A stretch of 60,000 nt of DNA from Adiantum capillus-veneris (GCA_014529385.2 CM043944.1:74305384-74365383), one strand, 5' to 3'; positions 31,035 through 42,406 are shown, counted from the first letter of the stretch. The notes: generated from the sequence alone by a model not told the origin. A program made the numbers and translations.

Positions 31035-31700
31035 GATAGAGGGACTCAATTTCTGAATGAATTGATAGAATTCTGCTAGATGAGTTCATGGAAATTCATT
31101 GCAAATCGGCACCTTGTCATGCTCAAGCTAATGGACAAGTTGAGAGCACAAACAAAATCCTATACATGGTGCTCACAAAGATAGTGAGTGAGTCAAGTGT
31201 TGATTGGGACCAAAAGCTATATTCATTTCTATGGGGACACTGAGTAGCTTACACAATAGCAATTAAAACGACACCTTTCAACTTGGTCTTTGAACTCATA
31301 TTTCCCATAGATTTTTTGATTATAGCACTTTGAGTAGCTAAAACTTAGAATGGATTGGTCACGAGCTATTAGAGAGATTATATATTCTCAAAAGGCTAGA
31401 CGAGACATTCTTGAGAGCTATCACAGGATCTATACACAAAAAAGACGTATAAAGGAGTTTCATGATCAACATGTAATCAAGAAGGAGTTCAAAAAGGGAG
31501 ACTATACATTAGTCTACATCTTAAAACAACACTCCAAGAAATTAAAGAAGTGAGAAATGGCCCATTTGTGATTTACAACATACCATTTGGTGGATCCAAA
31601 AAACTTTCAGCATTGGAGGGAGAAGAGATGCCCAATTGGATTATTGGAGAAGTATCACGTGTTACTAACCACAAAAATGCTAGGAAAGATCCATGATGGA
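31035..31700 (+). pseudogene. E4: integrase core end and C-terminal tail
   Basis: This plus-strand fragment begins inside the integrase core at DRGTQFLNELIEF (second Asp). A frameshift follows, then HAQANGQVESTNKIL (Glu), DWDQKLYSFLW and TPFNLVFEL. The tail reads RRIKEFHDQHVIKKEFKKGDYTLVYILK, GPFVIYNI and EEMPNWIIG, matching the E1 tail (13,732-14,043) step for step. E4 is therefore a relative of E1 in opposite orientation. Its 5' part is missing; the sequence starts exactly where the E5 leader duplication ends. Confidence 0.83.
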
Positions 31701-31909
31701 GTAGAAAGAGGAACCAAGCCCAAGCTCAGGAGGAAGCTAAGTTGTAGAATTTAAATCTCAAAGAACGTGCCAACAACTTGTAGCTTATGTCTCTGTCAAT
31801 GACCGCACCTCCTCTAATCTAAGAAATTTAGACGGATAAAAATTGTCTTGGAGGTATGGATGTATGCATCAAAAGATAGCTTACAAATGGATCAATAGTT
31901 TGAGCACTT

Positions 31910-32360
31910 GTGGAAACTAAAGCGCAATACAATGCCATCAAGTACTCTACATACATGAAGATGACTTATGTACCATTAATGACAAATCAAATAGATCTCA
32001 AAGTTGCAAACCAAGGCAAGATGGTCAGCTTAGGTCAATCCAATCTATTAATCAACATCAACGGCCATCAATGCCCACATCAATATCATGTCATGATAGA
32101 TACAAATCTTAATGAAGCAATCATCCTAGGTGTTCCATGGATGCATACTTACAAAGTAGTTTTGGATTGGCAGAAGGATACTTTAATATTCAAGCTTAAT
32201 GACACCTCTTACGTCACTATGTTGGCACCAAGTGATCACAATTGGAAAGTCCAGCCCATAGTTATGGATTCACAGTTAGTGATAAAGTCTATGCATGTAC
32301 AATACTTCAACAAACAAAGAAGAAGACACCTCTTATGTCACTATGTTGGCACCAAGTGAT
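31910..32360 (+). pseudogene. E4: retropepsin-like domain after the integrase
   Basis: This open frame reads LINI-NGHQCPHQYHVMID and then AIILGVPWMHTYKVVLDWQKDTLIFK, the C-terminal half of a Ty3 aspartic protease (I-L-G-X-P-W). The D-S-G half is not recognisable; the sequence before it (31,700-31,910) has stops. It corresponds to HPMLLGQPWQKEYNVQI in E1, and both follow the integrase tail. The frame then enters a 124-bp tandem duplication. Confidence 0.65.
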
Positions 32361-32448
32361 CACAATTGGAAAGTCCAGCCCATAGTTATGGATTCACAGT
32401 TAGTGATAAAGTCTATGCATGTACCATACTTCAACAAACAAAGAAAAA
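32201..32448 (+). repeat. 124-bp tandem duplication in E4
   Basis: The unit starting GACACCTCTTA at 32,201 is repeated from 32,325 with only a few differences. The period of 124 is not a multiple of three, so the copies are in different frames. Confidence 0.93.
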
Positions 32449-32823
32449 GACAAGTATGGGTGAAGAAGTTTATTATGGCCAACAAACCTACACAGATATG
32501 GATACCAAATCCAAGCAATCCAAAAATACCAACCAAACCAAAGTGGAAGCACCCTCCTCCAACAAAATCTTGACATCTTGAATGCAATTAGAATTGTCGG
32601 GGGCAACCCAAAAAACATCACAAACCTCAAGCAAGCCAACCCAAGTATCAATGGATTCCAAAGAAACATCAACTCAACCAACCCCAAACCAAAACTGCTT
32701 CCATCTACCACTAGGCAGCCACAACTTGCTCACCAATTAAAATCTGAGCGGCATGCAAAGAGAGCTGGAAAAAAAGTAGAAGTAACATACCAAGTATCCT
32801 CTCCCTTGGGTGCTATCATTTAA
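32449..32823 (+). pseudogene. E4: basic tail after the second protease
   Basis: RQVWVKKFIMANKPTQIWIPNP, then after a frameshift near 32,575 PKPKLLPSTTRQPQ and a Lys-rich end, with a stop at 32,821-32,823. The pattern V-W-V-[KR]-K ... I-W-I-P-[KN]-P ... PKPK matches the E1 tail at 12,621-13,177. It is rich in K, P, N, Q and T. No known domain is recognised. Confidence 0.55.
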
Positions 32824-33329
32824 CACAAGCGATGAGAAGCAAGAGAGGGACAAAAAGCAAGCAAAGAGATGCAAACAGCAAAATACTTTGAAATAATATT
32901 GATCATATTTGTTAGAATTTAATTTCCCTATGCATGGGCTTTGTGTGAAAAATTGACTCTATAGATGGAATGTTTGTGACAATGTCTCTCCCTTGTGCTC
33001 TATGTCTGCATGTATCCATTATAATCTACCTTATACATACAAACACCACATGCTATAAGCCCAATCTATGTACAAAGTATTGTGTTTTTCTTGATGCAAC
33101 ATATTAGCAATATTTCATCTCAAGATGTAGAGCTATAATCTCAAAACACATGTGCACTTTACTATATACAAAACCGTGTATAACACCTAATCAATTTACA
33201 TTGAGCCACATTGAAAATAGGCATGTTTTAACACAATCACTAAATTTCAATTTCTGTTATGCATCCTCAAAAGGAGATATTTATAACAAGTAGCAAAATT
33301 TCTAATGAAACGCATAGTAGGTAAGGGGT
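32824..33329. other. No feature seen
   Basis: AT-rich sequence without open frames or repeats that I could link to anything else in the window. Confidence 0.4.
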
Positions 33330-33580
33330 GCAGTTTTCTTGCAACACCAACATTGGCATCTCATTGTCTCATTATTGCAAAGGTTGTGTTAATGCTTTTA
33401 GTTAGAAGGACAATCTTTTTTTTAAAGTGCTGCTTTTTGTTTTGTCATTCAACCAACACAGGCTGAGTCACTTGGACCTCCTTTTTGCAGTTTTCTTGCA
33501 ACACCAGCATTGGCATATCATTTTTTCATTATTGCAAAGGTTGTGTTAATGCTATTACTTAGAAGGACTATCTTACTCTA
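33330..33580. repeat. Direct repeat pair flanking a SINE-tail fragment
   Basis: About 85 bases from 33,330 (GCAGTTTTCTTGCAACACCA) recur from 33,487 with a few differences, a period of 157. Between them, 33,415-33,486 matches on the minus strand the 3' part of the SINE-like element at 34,795 (TGTTGGTTGAAT, CAGCACTTT, A-run). Confidence 0.8.
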
Positions 33581-33671
33581 AACACGACAATGATGTAGAA
33601 GAAGACATGTCATCACAAGGAGACAAGAAACAAACTAGACTCCTTTATCTTGCTAGAAGCAAAAGTAACAC

Positions 33672-34760
33672 AATTATGAGGCAATATTTAGAGTGCACAA
33701 TCAAGTGTTGTCCAACTCTTTACTCTTATAGGGAAAAAATGAAAAAATAAAAAACTTCTTCCATCCCCCACTCCTTCACCAAGTATTTCAGAATAGCCTT
33801 TGGAAACGCTCTTCAAAAAGTATTGGTGAAGTCTCCCATTCACCATGGCCTTTAGAAAATTGTTTGGAAATTCTCTATGAGGTGAATAATTTCTCTCACC
33901 TTGGCTTTTAGAACAACATTTGGAAACTCTCTACTAATATGTTTGTTCAATTTTTCATTCATTAGTTTTGGTAGAATCTAGGGAGATACCTTTGTTTCGC
34001 GGAATGTAAAAGTAAATCTAATTGTTTTAGTTTGAATATGAAATCAGGTAGCCATCCAAGTGCATGTTTGTGAGTAGGGGAGGATAGTTTCAAGATTTTT
34101 GAGGAAGCTTGGCCATGAAGATAGGTGTACTTTGCCTCACCAAGGCTGTTGAAGTAGCATTTCCAAACACTTTAAGAAAAGGCTTGGTGAAGACTAAAAA
34201 TGCCACAAACTTTGTGATGTTTAGACACTAAATTATGAGGAAATATTCAGAGTGCACTACCAAGTTCTTTCCTCATAATTTAGACACTAAATTGTGAGGA
34301 AATATTTAGAGTGCACTACCAAGTGCTTTCCAACTCATTACTCTTATGGGACAAAAATGAAGACATAACATTCCTCTATCAACCTTCACTTGCTCATCAT
34401 GGCTTTAAGAGTATCATTTACAAAAGCTTTGTGAAAAATCTTGGTGAAGACTCTCTATAACCATGGTTTTAAGAAAAATATCTTAAAACACTTTGTGATA
34501 ATGTTTGGTAAAGACTCTCACTAACGGTGGCATTTAATACACTGTTTCAAAATGTATCATAATAAGGCTTGGTGAATCCTTTGGCTCACCAAGGCCTTCA
34601 AAGTAGACTTTCCAAATGCTTGAATAAAAGGCATGGTGAAGTCTCAAAGATCCACAAATTTTGTGTTGTTTAGACAATAAGTTGTGAGGCAATATCTAGA
34701 GTACAGTACCAAAAGTGTTGTCCAACTCATCACTCTCACAAGACAAAAATGAAAACAAGG
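33672..34760. repeat. Degenerate tandem repeats, period ~450-560 bp
   Basis: A landmark close to AATTATGAGGCAATATTTAG recurs at 33,672, 34,231, 34,291 and 34,681, the middle pair being a local 60-bp duplication. A second landmark beginning CACCAAGG recurs at 34,138 and 34,587 (449 bp apart), followed each time by TTTCCAAA and GGTGAAG. Many shorter echoes (GGCTTTTAGAA, TTTGGAAACTCTC) lie between. This looks like an old, diverged satellite-like block. Confidence 0.75.
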
Positions 34761-34794
34761 GCAAACTCTTTTCTCTAATAGACAGCCACATGTT

Positions 34795-34963
34795 TTTTGT
34801 TTTTAAAAAGTGCTGACGGGTTTGCTATTCAACCAACATAGGACATGCCACCCGAAACTTCCTTTTTTGCCTTAGATACCTACAAGGGCATTAGTGGGGG
34901 TTGAACCCACCACCATGGTGATGCAAGTCCAACCTTCTAACCAACTAAGCAAGCCCCCTTGGG
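34795..34963 (-). mobile_element. SINE-like element with tRNA-related head
   Basis: On the minus strand from 34,963: a tRNA-like head with CTTAGTTGGTTAGAAGG (A-box/D-arm style) and GTGGGTTCAACCCCCAC (B box/T-arm style) within about 75 bases. A unique body follows, ending CAGCACTTTTTAAAAAC with an A-rich tail. A truncated copy of the same body lies at 33,415-33,486. Acceptor-stem pairing is poor, so it is not a working tRNA. No clear TSD was found. Confidence 0.6.
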
Positions 34964-35605
34964 TTATAGATAGACAAACACATGTTGTGCATGTTCCCTT
35001 GGGTGTTTATCACAAAATAAAAACAAAGGCACCATATCTACATTGAAAGCAACAAACTTAGGTTTGTGCCCAAATATTTGTACTCATTCGATATGATTTT
35101 CATCTCAATAGTGTTATCAACACATTGGAAGAAATCTACTTCTACCTTGAGGCATCTCCGTGCATTCTTTGTACATCAAATTGACATGTCTTACCTATTG
35201 CTATCTATAGATCAATGTGAAATCTCAATGCATGCTTGACTCCTTTTATGTGATATCTAATCACCCTATGTACATGACTAGGCCCTAGCCTTATGTCTAA
35301 GAGTGAATTAACAAGCTAAGTTTATAGCTATGTCTCCCCTCCTAGATCCATACAAAGTACTATTAGAAGCAAAAACTATAGCTACTAAAATCTAAGTCTA
35401 TAGTTGCACTACCACTTCTGGATGCATATCCCACATGGGAGACTACTAGAGTCACACTGATTGATTTTGGAACCCAAGTCCATACTTATGTGGCCACTCT
35501 AAGATGTATCCCACACAAAATACTACTAAACTAATAACTAGTTGTTTCAAAACTTTCTTGAAAGTCCAAGGCCCAGCTTGACTTAATTTCTATAGACATA
35601 TAGCT
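34964..35605. other. No feature seen
   Basis: No long open frame, terminal repeat or duplication was recognised. Confidence 0.4.
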
Positions 35606-35639
35606 ATGCGCGTGCACACACACACACACACACATATAG

Positions 35640-35687
<48 letters not shown>
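35606..35687. repeat. (CA)n-(TG)n microsatellite forming an imperfect palindrome
   Basis: GCGCGTG leads into about 10 CA units (35,614-35,633), an AT-rich centre (CATATAGATATATG), then about 21 TG units to 35,687. The two halves are reverse complements and can pair as a hairpin. A second GC/CA tract ((GC)n then (CA)n) is at 35,815-35,844. Confidence 0.95.
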
Positions 35688-35689
<2 letters not shown>

Positions 35690-35999
35690 ATATATGCAAG
35701 TATGCATCTATGTAAGTGCTATGTGAAACACTTCCCACTTGGGCATATAGATCGCTCAAAACATGCTTCCCACTTGGGCCTTTTCACTTGCATTTTGCAA
35801 CGCTTCCCAATCAAGCGCGCGCGCGCACACACACACACACACACGTACACGCATAAGAAAGAGTGATAGATAGAGAGAAAGGAGACACGAGAGAGAGAGG
35901 GAGGAAGATTGTATTGATTTTTGTTTATTTTCTTTGTGAGAAATGCTTCTCAATCGAGAAGTACACTTATTTATTAGTCTCACACTACTCTAGCAAATG

Positions 36000-37313
36000 A
36001 ATATTGTCCATGTGGATTAAGAAGTAGAGCTATGGATCAAGCTTATACCTTGAGCCTCAAATCAAAGGCTATTAATGATTTTATCACTCCCCCATTTGTA
36101 GTGAAATTGTAGTGGTGGAAACAAAACAAACTTTGTTATAATGGGTCATTTTCATCAAGAGCCTTAAAAGAGTTAACTCACAAAGCTGGTGGCAAAAGCA
36201 TGGACAACGTGACTACATAATACAATAGCACTAGAACTTTTGTAGAGCCATACTTTCAAACGGCCTAAACCTCACAATGCTCATTAATCTCAATTGGAAT
36301 GCGTTTCTAGATGCAAATGCAAGGACTTTGTCAGAGGCAAGAGACATAGCTATAACACAAATAAAAATTTTCCAGTTAGCAAAAGCAGAGTTCATCTATG
36401 CATGGGTGAGGTGAAGAAGCTACTTTTCTCATGTGATGTTATGGTATTTCAACTTTGCTAACAGTTTAATAAGGCAACTAGTTTATTCCTTTATGTACTG
36501 GCAAAAAAGTGAGACTAGTTAGGGACTTAGTTATGCAATATTATATGATAATGGATCACCATACAAGATGAACCTTAAGGAAGAATATTGTTTAATTGAA
36601 TTTATATTCTATCCAAGAAATAGGCTAGCTAGAGGCATGTGATTTGAGCCGTCCAATCCGAAAACTTTCCATGCCAAAAATTTAGCATGCAGTCTTACTA
36701 CAGAGGCCACTTTAGTATCCAATTTTTTTTGCATTGTTGCCAATCAAATTGTGCCATCTCAACCAACATCAAGAAAAGCATCCCCACCTTGCATCAACTA
36801 GATTTTCCAAGTGAGAAATGCGAGCATGGACATGCACCTTGTTGTCTCCTCATCACCTTGTACTTCTCAAAGTGCATTTCTAGCCCCCTTCACTTTCATG
36901 ATTAGTGGTCACTTCATGGCCCCCTTCCTCCCTGATTTTGACACACATGAAAGGATACACACATGAAAGGATACTAGGTGTGATTTCTTTTATTAACAAG
37001 CTCCCCCATGTCTCCAAGGTTCCCCTGGTTGCCACCATGAGGGTTTGCCTACTTTATGGGGACTAAGAAACATGATCTCAAACTACACAATTTTGCACAA
37101 AAATCATTTGAGTTGGAGAGCATTGTCGATTCCTCTTAAAAAATTTGGAGGGGGAATATAGTATGAACACAAGAGGGAAGCATTTAAAAGTACTATTATT
37201 GTTAACCTCACCCTTTAATAATTCTACTTTGCACATAACTCTTTTGCCACAATCAAGAACTTCATACCCTAGAAAGATATGTAGATGGAGAGAGCTTGAG
37301 CTCTTGTAAGAAA

Positions 37314-37318
<5 letters not shown>
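36000..37318. other. No gene recognised
   Basis: Short open frames on both strands have no motifs and unremarkable composition. No repeat structure was seen. Confidence 0.4.
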
Positions 37319-37359
<41 letters not shown>

Positions 37360-37375
37360 CCCCCCCCCCCCCCCC
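37319..37375 (+). repeat. (TC)n tract running into a 19-base C run
   Basis: About 19 TC units are followed by 19 consecutive C. The whole 57 bases are pure pyrimidine on the plus strand. Such tracts can form triplex or, on the G strand, quadruplex structures. Confidence 0.95.
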
Positions 37376-37871
37376 TCTTCTTAGAATGAAAGCCTTGCTT
37401 GGACATCCAATGAATGTTACCTTGCTTTGTGATTTAAAATGTGGTTTGATTTAATGTACACATCCAGTTGTTAAAGGGACGGATGTAGAAGATAAGATTC
37501 ATACAAATATCAAATTTATTCCCTTGTTAGCATTTTCTTGCTTGTCCTTTGCTCGTTAAATGATATGAACCCTCTCCCTTTTAACACCGATGATGAAAAA
37601 TTAGATGCAAGGCTTGAGTAGATCAAACAAGAGAGAAGACTGAAAGCTTAATTTGAAATTAGTTTAGCCGGATGTACAAGATAGAGAATTCACAAGGTGC
37701 TAAAGTAGAAAGCTAAAGAGAGGGAAGAGGAGGAGCCCAAGAGAAAAAAAACAATAGATAAGACTCGATTTTGGACTCTCCTCACATTCAATCGTCATAG
37801 CATGAGGAGACAACTCAAAAGATAACAACGTAACCAATTTAGTAGAGGAAGCGAGAGGCAACCTTGCAAAA

Positions 37872-38505
37872 TGCTACCATACATATGTGGTAGTGATGTG
37901 TGTGAACACACTTAGGACCTTTGGGGAATTTTTTCCCTCACTATAGGAGGTTTTTTCCCCCTGCATTGTATATATTCCCATCACTCTAGGGCTATCTTAT
38001 CTTTCATTGTTCACTAATAAAAACATACTCTTTGTTACATGTGTTGAGATTCTTTGTCTTCTCCAAGATGTGTGTGTTTCCTTGCAACCTTACTTCCAAC
38101 AATTGTTGGTATCAGTGTAGATTGCATCCTCTCGGGTTTAGTTGCCATCATGGCTAGCACATGCCTGTTCACTTTCTCATATTTTTGTGAGCTTTGCTGA
38201 GCATCGACAAGTCAAAAAATACTTTGGGTTGGCTCATAGAGCTCAATTTACTCAAATTTTCCATTCGGGTTCATTTTGGCCTCGGTTTCCTTTTGTGTAG
38301 AATTTTTGTTAGTGCCATTTTTGCATAATAGGTATTGACATTCTTCTTTGGATTGTGCTATATAGCACCCGTAATTACCACTTTGTTTATCCTCTCTTGG
38401 GGTAGTTTCACATCAAGTACATGCCTTCACCATGGCTGACAACAACACAAATGTATTCAAGATGTTTGTTGTTGAGGATAGATTGGATGGGGACAACACC
38501 CAATG
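37872..38505 (+). mobile_element. Truncated 5' end of a second Copia copy
   Basis: The LTR at 37,872-38,101 (about 230 bp, TGCTACC...CCAACA) matches the Copia LTR of 1.9-7.1 kb in opposite orientation, with clear divergence. It is followed by a primer site, TGGTATCAG at 38,107, a leader, and the gag start at 38,432: MADNNNTNVFKMFVVEDRLDG-like reading, against MADNNNTDVFKMFAVEDKLDG in the other copy. Homology ends near 38,505 in unrelated sequence. No 3' end was found. Confidence 0.9.
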
Positions 38506-39674
38506 TAATGGAATTAGGCTAATAACATTAATTGTAGTGGAATTAAAATGGAAATAGAGAGCACTTCATCAAGAGAATTCCTAATGAAGATAGAGAGGAA
38601 GTACTTGATTAAAGATAGCAATATAAACATGACACATAGTTATCTTGGCATGAACACTACTTGTAAAAGAGAGAGAATTAGGGAAATTGATAGCAATTGA
38701 GGACCGGATTTACTTGGAGCCGGTCCCCCGTCCAAAAGGCTTTTGTATTTTATGTTCTCCAATAAAGAGATACTTGGTACATACATAGGCTTTGTGTTCC
38801 TTGAGACCTTGTTGATTCCATGAAGATGGAAAGCTTCATGCACCAATATTATGCCCAAAAAAACAGCTAAACTTACTTGTAATAGAATAAAATTGTCCCT
38901 AGCCTCAATCCCAAGACCTCAAACACCTTCAAAGGTGAACAAAGCTGGAAAAGAGTGAGAAAAGTGAAGAGGAGTAAGATGTAACATACAAGAAAGAAGT
39001 ATTCTCCTTACAATAGATTAATCTTACAGCTTAGCTTAGCATAGTAATGTAGATGGTAGAGAAGATAAGCATGTCATTGAAGCTTTACTCTTGCTTGTAT
39101 TCTCGTTCCATAGCCAAGAGGTGTTGGTGTAGGCTCTCTAATTCTCAAGCTTGAAGAAGGAGATGGAGTTGTTGCTCAATTGCGTGAGTGTGTGTGAAAT
39201 GTGAATGAAAAATGACAGCCTTTCTTCCATTCGATTGACCTCACTTTCTCCTAACTCATGCTTGCATGCTATTGGTCCAATGTCCTAGGAGCTAGTCAAT
39301 GAGAGGATGCCTTCGTAACTAGCAGGGGGTGTAGCATTATGACAAGTGTCCCCCTTTCCCCTTTTGAGAGAGAGCTTAGCTTATTATTCAAATGAAGCTA
39401 AATTTTGATTGGACCTCTAGGTCTCGTGGCCAATAGAAATTAAGCTAGCTTATGGATTACTTATGAACCCCTTGGTAGACTGTCCAATAGGAATTTAGGG
39501 TTCTTAATTCTCATTGGTTCTTTGAATAGGATTTTTCTAGATTTTTTAAGTTCAATTTACTCAAGCTTGATTCTCATTGGTCCTTTCCATAGGCCATCCA
39601 AACCTTGAATGGGGGTAGCTTAGCTAGGTGTTGGACATGTGTCCTTAATGCCTCTTGTGTCTTGGGCATGCCTT
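38506..39674. other. No gene recognised
   Basis: No coding motif. The sequence from about 39,360 to 39,600 has several short echoes of itself (TCTCATTGG-type phrases) but no clear unit. Confidence 0.4.
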
Positions 39675-39678
39675 GCGC

Positions 39679-39711
<33 letters not shown>

Positions 39712-39724
39712 TGTGCGTGTGTGT
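39675..39724. repeat. (GC)n(GT)n alternating purine-pyrimidine tract
   Basis: Fifty bases of strictly alternating purine and pyrimidine, first GC then GT, with one GC interruption. This is a classic Z-DNA-prone sequence. Open frames here on both strands are created by the repeat. Confidence 0.95.
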
Positions 39725-39728
39725 TCTC

Positions 39729-40096
39729 TCATCCCCTACCTTTTGGAGCTTGCCCCCTTCATTGTAGGCAAGTGGTTTGAATTTTGTGAGAACCACACAC
39801 ATCCCAAGCTTGGGCATAGTTCCCATTGATAGGTCCTAGGATTAAGGGTTTTAACACTATCCTTTGGAGGATCTAATGAAGCTTAACCTAGGGTCTTTAA
39901 AAGCTCCATTAGAAGCGAGTCATCCCCTACCTTTTGGAGCTTTACCCCTTCATTGTAGGCAAGTGTTTTGACTTTTGTGAGAACCACACATCCCAAGGTT
40001 GGGCATGGTTCCCATTGATAGGTCCTAGGATTAAGGGTTTTAACACTATCCTTTACAGGATCTAATGAAGCTTAACCTAGGGTCTTTTAAAGCTCT
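39729..40096. repeat. Tandem duplication, 2 x ~177 bp at a 191-bp period
   Basis: The stretch starting TCATCCCCTACCTTTTGGAG at 39,729 recurs at 39,920 with a few differences, through TAATGAAGCTTAACCTAGGG to about 40,096. No coding content was seen. Confidence 0.92.
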
Positions 40097-40329
40097 TGTG
40101 TCCTTAATGCCTCTCGTTTCCTTTACAAGACCCAGCTATCCCAAGCATGTCTTCTCTTGAGTGTATCATACATTCCAAAGTAAAGTGCCAAATTCCACTT
40201 GGTGTTTGGGAGAGGTCGTCTCCACAAACATGATTCTAGGTATGCATACTTTTAAATTTGTGCATAAAGAAAGAAAAAACATCTTATAAGACAGAAAAAT
40301 TGTTTATTCAAAAGGCATTTACATTTTCT
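40097..40329. other. No feature seen
   Basis: Short unassigned stretch between the tandem duplication and the E8 chromodomain. Confidence 0.4.
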
Positions 40330-41724
40330 TACTCTATTGTATCATTGTAAGGATTGACAAGGTTCATATTATCCTTAAGCTATGTTCCTTGCATCCATCT
40401 GGCATCTTCAAACGGATACAGTCTGATAATCTTACCATGTCTTAGCACCTTGTCTTCATGTCAAAGGATAGATTCAAGCGCGAGCACCTCTTCTTGAACA
40501 TGGATCTCGGGAGGGTCTTCATTTATTGGGCCTATTGGTGGCTCTCCTTTGTAAGGCTTGAGTAGGCTTACATGAAGAGCATTGTGTATGAGCCAAATGA
40601 TTGGGAGACTTTAATTGATAATCCATATAGTTGATTGGATTAAGAATTGGAAAAGGACCGTAGTATCTTTTTGCTAATTTAGCATAATACTTCTAGTGGC
40701 CCATAGGATTCATGTCCGTAGTTTTCCTTAGACGAGCCTTTGGGAAATTGTAGTAAGACTCAATCATTTTCCTTAAAAGCTAAGGCTAGTTTGTTCTTAT
40801 TATTAGCAATAGCCTTTTGCCTTTGCTATGAGATGGATATATCCTCTTTAGCCTTTCAAAAATATTATTGTAAATCTTGGCTATACACATCCCATAGCGA
40901 AGTAGCAAGGGACTTTATATCTTCCCTCTATGACCTCAAAAGGTGCCTTCCCTGAAGAAGTGTGTACGGCCTTATTGTACACTTACTCTACAAGGGGTAA
41001 GTACTTATCCCATTGTGCAAGTTGATCTACTTCCGTGACATAGGTTTTTAGTAGATCTCGAGTTTTAAGGCTATACATCTCACTTTGGTCATCCATTTGT
41101 GGGTATAGGGCAAAGAGAAATTTAGCCTTGTGCCTAGGCTCTCAAAGACACCCTTTCACAAATTACTAGTCATTCTAGGATCTCTATCCGACACTATAGA
41201 TGTCAGCATATGGGATTCAAAATGTGATTTTATGACAAACATGTCGACTATTGTCCATATTCCTATATTCCCATGGATAGACTTGGGCACTCCAAAGATG
41301 AAATCCATGGATATGCTCTCCCATGGTGAATTAGGAATTGGAGATGGCTGGAGTAATCCAATTTTCTTCCCTCTATCATACTTCTTCTTTCGACACACTA
41401 CACATTTTGAAACATACTGTTGTATATCTACTTTCATAGTGGGCCAATAGATTATATAAGTAGGTCTCTACTCCTCAAAGAGTAGGTTGAATCCCTCTAT
41501 GCCTTGCTTAAGGAGGATCATGGGATTCATACATTACTTTCTCACAAAGTGAGTTAGTAGAGGATAGAGCCATAGAGGAGATAACCATCCTACAAGGTCA
41601 ATGGCTCCTCTTTCTTCCCTAAGGCAAGGCCTGGAACGAAATCCTTGAAATCGGGGTCACTAGCATACTCATCTATTATAAAAGTGTTAAGTATGGAGCC
41701 TGATTTACCCCTTGTAATCTTTTG
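40330..41724 (-). pseudogene. E8: chromovirus integrase and chromodomain remnant
   Basis: Reading leftwards: ILNTFIIDEYASDPDF (RNase H-integrase linker), then CVVC of the integrase zinc finger, GLLQPSPIPNSPWESISMDF (first Asp) and SDRDPRM (second Asp). The post-core region reads KYLPLVE...AVHTSSGKAPFEV. Near 40,369-40,512 a chromodomain-like end reads EEVLALESIL, DKVLRHGKIIRLYPFEDARW. That order is diagnostic of plant chromoviruses. Many stops and frameshifts break it. Confidence 0.75.
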
Positions 41725-42282
41725 TGTTATGCACATTTGTAAGGCCCCCATTATGAGGAGAAGCCATCTTGTGTGAAGAAAATCAATCATTGGAAACCAA
41801 AATTTTCACGTCAGAATATTTCTCTTTGTCGGAATATTATGGCCAGGAAGGCGGCCAAAAAGTGGTTGGAAAACAACCAATTGGTTGGAGGATATTCAAT
41901 GACCAGTGGCCAATGGATAGGAGTCAATGGACGATGGCCAAATTCAAGAGTGACTTGTCTTCTCAAGGGCGGCCACACATGGGCGCATGGGAGAATTTAA
42001 CTCCGACTTGTCTACACAAGGGGAGGCTACACACGACTGGCTCTCATGAAAGAGGGTAGCCCTTTTGACCTATAAAAGGAGGCCTCTTCTACACACAAAA
42101 ACAGATTTTGAAGCATTGTGGTGCATTGTGAAGTTGATGTGAGGTGGTGAGACTGAAGCAAGGCGGGATCTCCGAAAGGGTATAATTCCTTTGTAGTTTA
42201 GTTCTTGTTTTGAAGTACTAAAGCAATAGTGTGGCTACTTTCCCATGGACGTAGCTCACATTGGGTGAAGCACGTATATCGT

Positions 42283-42317
<35 letters not shown>

Positions 42318-42406
42318 ACTCTATAATCTCTTATGTGTGAAACCTATCTCTCTCCATTAAGTAAACTAGTCAATTTATCTACTTAACTATGCCATATTTC
42401 CTAACA
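41725..42406 (+). repeat. LTR-like insert, possibly a solo LTR
   Basis: This stretch is bounded by TGTTA and TAACA and separates the E8 integrase linker from the E8 RNase H end. It contains TATAAAAGGAGG at 42,071 on the plus strand, a good core promoter, and a (TC)n tract at 42,285-42,316. I found no matching TSD, so the call is tentative. A truncated copy ends the duplicated segment at about 43,664, with its own TATAAAA at 43,646. Confidence 0.45.

Noticed and set aside
34886-34960. Functional tRNA gene on the minus strand
   Set aside because: D-arm-like and T-arm-like boxes are present, but the acceptor stem does not pair and it is followed by a SINE-like body and A-rich tail.
35606-35866. 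Open frames with long Val-Cys or His-Thr repeats
   Set aside because: Produced entirely by dinucleotide repeats. The same applies to the frames at 39,605-39,829.
41725-42406. Solo LTR with certainty
   Set aside because: TGTTA...TAACA ends, TATA box and pol interruption fit, but the 5-bp flanks (TTTTG and AAAAG) do not match, so I kept it only as LTR-like.
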